DNA from: a virus
Length of the DNA stretch: 22,767 bases
Strand: one strand, 5' to 3'
Virus record (IMG/VR): IMGVR_UViG_3300032516_005108
Span: 1 to 22,767 of that record
The notes below the pieces were generated by a model. It searched no databases, was not told the DNA's origin, and saw only the letters and a program-made list of their open reading frames with translations. Below are positions 21,884 to 22,767 of the stretch, piece after piece; position 1 is the stretch's first letter; every line of letters starts with the position of its first letter. The position numbers and the translations under genes are program-made.

Positions 21884-22136
21884 GTCCCTCCTTCTTCTGC
21901 TCTCGCGCCCGAATCTCCTGCGCGAGTATCCCTGGCACCTGCAGCACCCGCCGCAAGGCCGCCAGTTGCCCCTGCGCCCGATAGAGTTCCGGGCCCAGGT
22001 CCTGGATCTCAAGTTGGCGCTGCGCCTGGGTAGCCATCTCTGCGATCCGCCCCCCGATCATCTGCCACCCGCGCGTGTCAAGGGTCTGGCGCAGGTGCTC
22101 GAGATCCACCCTGTCGGCCGGGACCCGGATCCTCAT
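21867..22136 (-). CDS. small coiled-coil-like protein downstream of portal
   Basis: 89 residues from an ATG overlapping the portal stop (ATGA). Almost entirely helical and charged: DLEHLRQTLDTRGWQM, then GGRIAEMATQAQRQLEIQDL and AQGQLAALRRVLQVPGILAQEIRAREQKKE. Heptad-like spacing of L, I and A suggests a coiled coil. It is coupled to the portal gene and overlaps the next gene by 17 bases. No family recognised. A small head-assembly or portal-associated protein is a reasonable guess from position. Confidence 0.6.
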   Translation of the reverse strand: MRIRVPADRVDLEHLRQTLDTRGWQMIGGRIAEMATQAQRQLEIQDLGPELYRAQGQLAALRRVLQVPGILAQEIRAREQKKEGHAKIH

Positions 22137-22767
22137 GGTTGTGTTTCCGAGCCGCGACCGTCAGGGAGCGGTTGCCCGCCGCCCTGCATCCCCGCCAGCA
22201 GACCTTGCATCTGCTCGGGCGGCACCGCCGCCCCGGGGACCTGCCCCGGCCCCGCCGCGCCCTTCAGCGACTCCACCAGGCGCTCCATCAGGGCGCCCAT
22301 CAGCTTCTTCTGCTGCCACTGTTGCATATGCTCCAGTGTGTGGCTGACCATCGTGTGGAAAGCGCCCTCGTCGCGCTGCGGATCCACTCGCGCCTCGCGT
22401 AGCCGCTTGTTGTGGTCCAGCAAGTGGAGGTCGTCGTTGTCCTCCGGATGGACCGGGATCTCCTCGCCCTGGAGCGCCATCGTCCACTCTTCCCGGGGGT
22501 TCTTCGGCAGGCCCATGTCTGGCGGCTCGGGAATCAGGTCGCAGAAGCGGTCGTCGCCGAACGCCCGATGCACCTCCTGGGTGATCCGGTATAGAGCTCG
22601 CGGGTTCTGGGCCACAAGCGGGTTCTGGAGGTCGAGCTGGTACAGAGCGAGCTGCCGGTCCCGCTTCGCCTCCCGCGCCCAGTAACTCGTGGCGAACCGG
22701 ATGTCAAAGTCGTACCGGCCGCCGCGCTCCTGCTGGGTCATGGTGGCGCCGCCGTTCTTGGTCTCGA
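22133..22767 (-). CDS. C-terminal part of probable portal protein (runs off right edge)
   Basis: The frame is open to the window edge (reading ETKNGGATMTQQERGGRYDF from the edge), so the start lies outside; an internal ATG at 22741 is not a convincing start. The visible 211 residues contain GRYDFDIRFATSYWAREAKR, a helix with QLDLQNPLVAQNPRALYRIT (leader-stem type), DDRFCDLIPEPPDM, a linker with IPVHPEDNDDLHLLDHNKRL, and a long helical end (TMVSHTLEHMQQWQQKKLMG). It closes with a G/P/Q-rich tail. Portal proteins end with such helical barrel and tail regions. Placement ahead of scaffold and coat supports portal, the dodecameric DNA entry channel. Without the N-terminal core, a different head protein cannot be excluded. 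Confidence 0.6.
   Translation of the reverse strand, partial: ETKNGGATMTQQERGGRYDFDIRFATSYWAREAKRDRQLALYQLDLQNPLVAQNPRALYRITQEVHRAFGDDRFCDLIPEPPDMGLPKNPREEWTMALQGEEIPVHPEDNDDLHLLDHNKRLREARVDPQRDEGAFHTMVSHTLEHMQQWQQKKLMGALMERLVESLKGAAGPGQVPGAAVPPEQMQGLLAGMQGGGQPLPDGRGSETQP
22146..22171. repeat. possible REP-like element inside the portal 3' end
   Basis: The plus strand reads TCCGAGCCGCGACCGTCAGG followed by GAGCGG; on the coding strand it is translated as PLPDGRGSE in the portal tail. From memory, the DNA word and its LPDGRGSE translation recur as short dispersed repeats in Acidobacteriota and Planctomycetota genomes. CCGC and GCGG arms could pair weakly. Only one copy was noticed in this window, so the call rests on recall. 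Confidence 0.35.

Noticed and set aside
1-22767. CRISPR arrays, tRNA or rRNA genes, insertion sequences, attachment sites
   Set aside because: No evenly spaced direct repeats with spacers, cloverleaf-like elements, transposase-like proteins or integrase genes were seen; the only repeat array is coding (5240-5449).

Overview
The window is a GC-rich stretch carrying one long, tightly packed block of genes, all read from the minus strand. Gene order therefore runs from the right edge (about 22.8 kb) to the left edge. It is the virion-structure module of a tailed phage or prophage. The order portal, scaffold, cement, coat, adaptor-like proteins, large nozzle-like protein, GNAT-like protein and small hydrophobic virion protein matches short-tailed (podovirus, T7/P22-like) phages. 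No tape measure, sheath, tail-tube gene, terminase, integrase, lysis gene, replication gene or tRNA was seen. The host is probably a Gram-negative bacterium. Two signal peptides ending in G-Q, and a possible acidobacterial-type REP-like repeat in the portal tail, point weakly to Acidobacteriota. This is an inference from remembered patterns.

Right part (17.9-22.8 kb), head genes: the C-terminal part of a probable portal protein that runs off the edge, three small unknown proteins (one only 55 residues), a cysteine-rich zinc-type protein, an acidic scaffold-like protein, a basic pre-capsid protein, a cement-like protein and the major coat protein. A strong GC hairpin follows the coat gene. No prohead protease is visible, which fits assembly with a separate scaffold.

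Middle part (8.9-17.8 kb), accessory virion and connector genes: three small beta-rich proteins, two fibre-like proteins that both begin with export-type signal sequences, a 190-residue beta protein, a 73-residue hydrophobic protein, and three adaptor-like proteins. A repeat-bearing fibre-like protein lies between the second and third adaptors.

Left part (1-8.9 kb), tail genes: a 946-residue nozzle-like protein, two small proteins that appear to be copies of its C-terminal beta module (one with five 14-residue proline-rich repeats), a fibre protein, a 1101-residue protein ending in a glycoside-hydrolase-like TIM barrel, a GNAT-fold protein and two probable internal or ejection proteins. The last of these runs off the left edge.

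Many neighbours overlap by ATGA or GTGA or lie within a few bases, so the block is probably expressed as coupled polycistronic messages. No gene-free stretch exceeds 100 bases. The points most worth a second look are the beta module repeated about four times across three adjacent genes, the signal peptides on virion-cluster proteins, the 14-residue repeat array, the hydrolase-like tail protein and an inverted repeat that could hide the cement gene's ribosome binding site.
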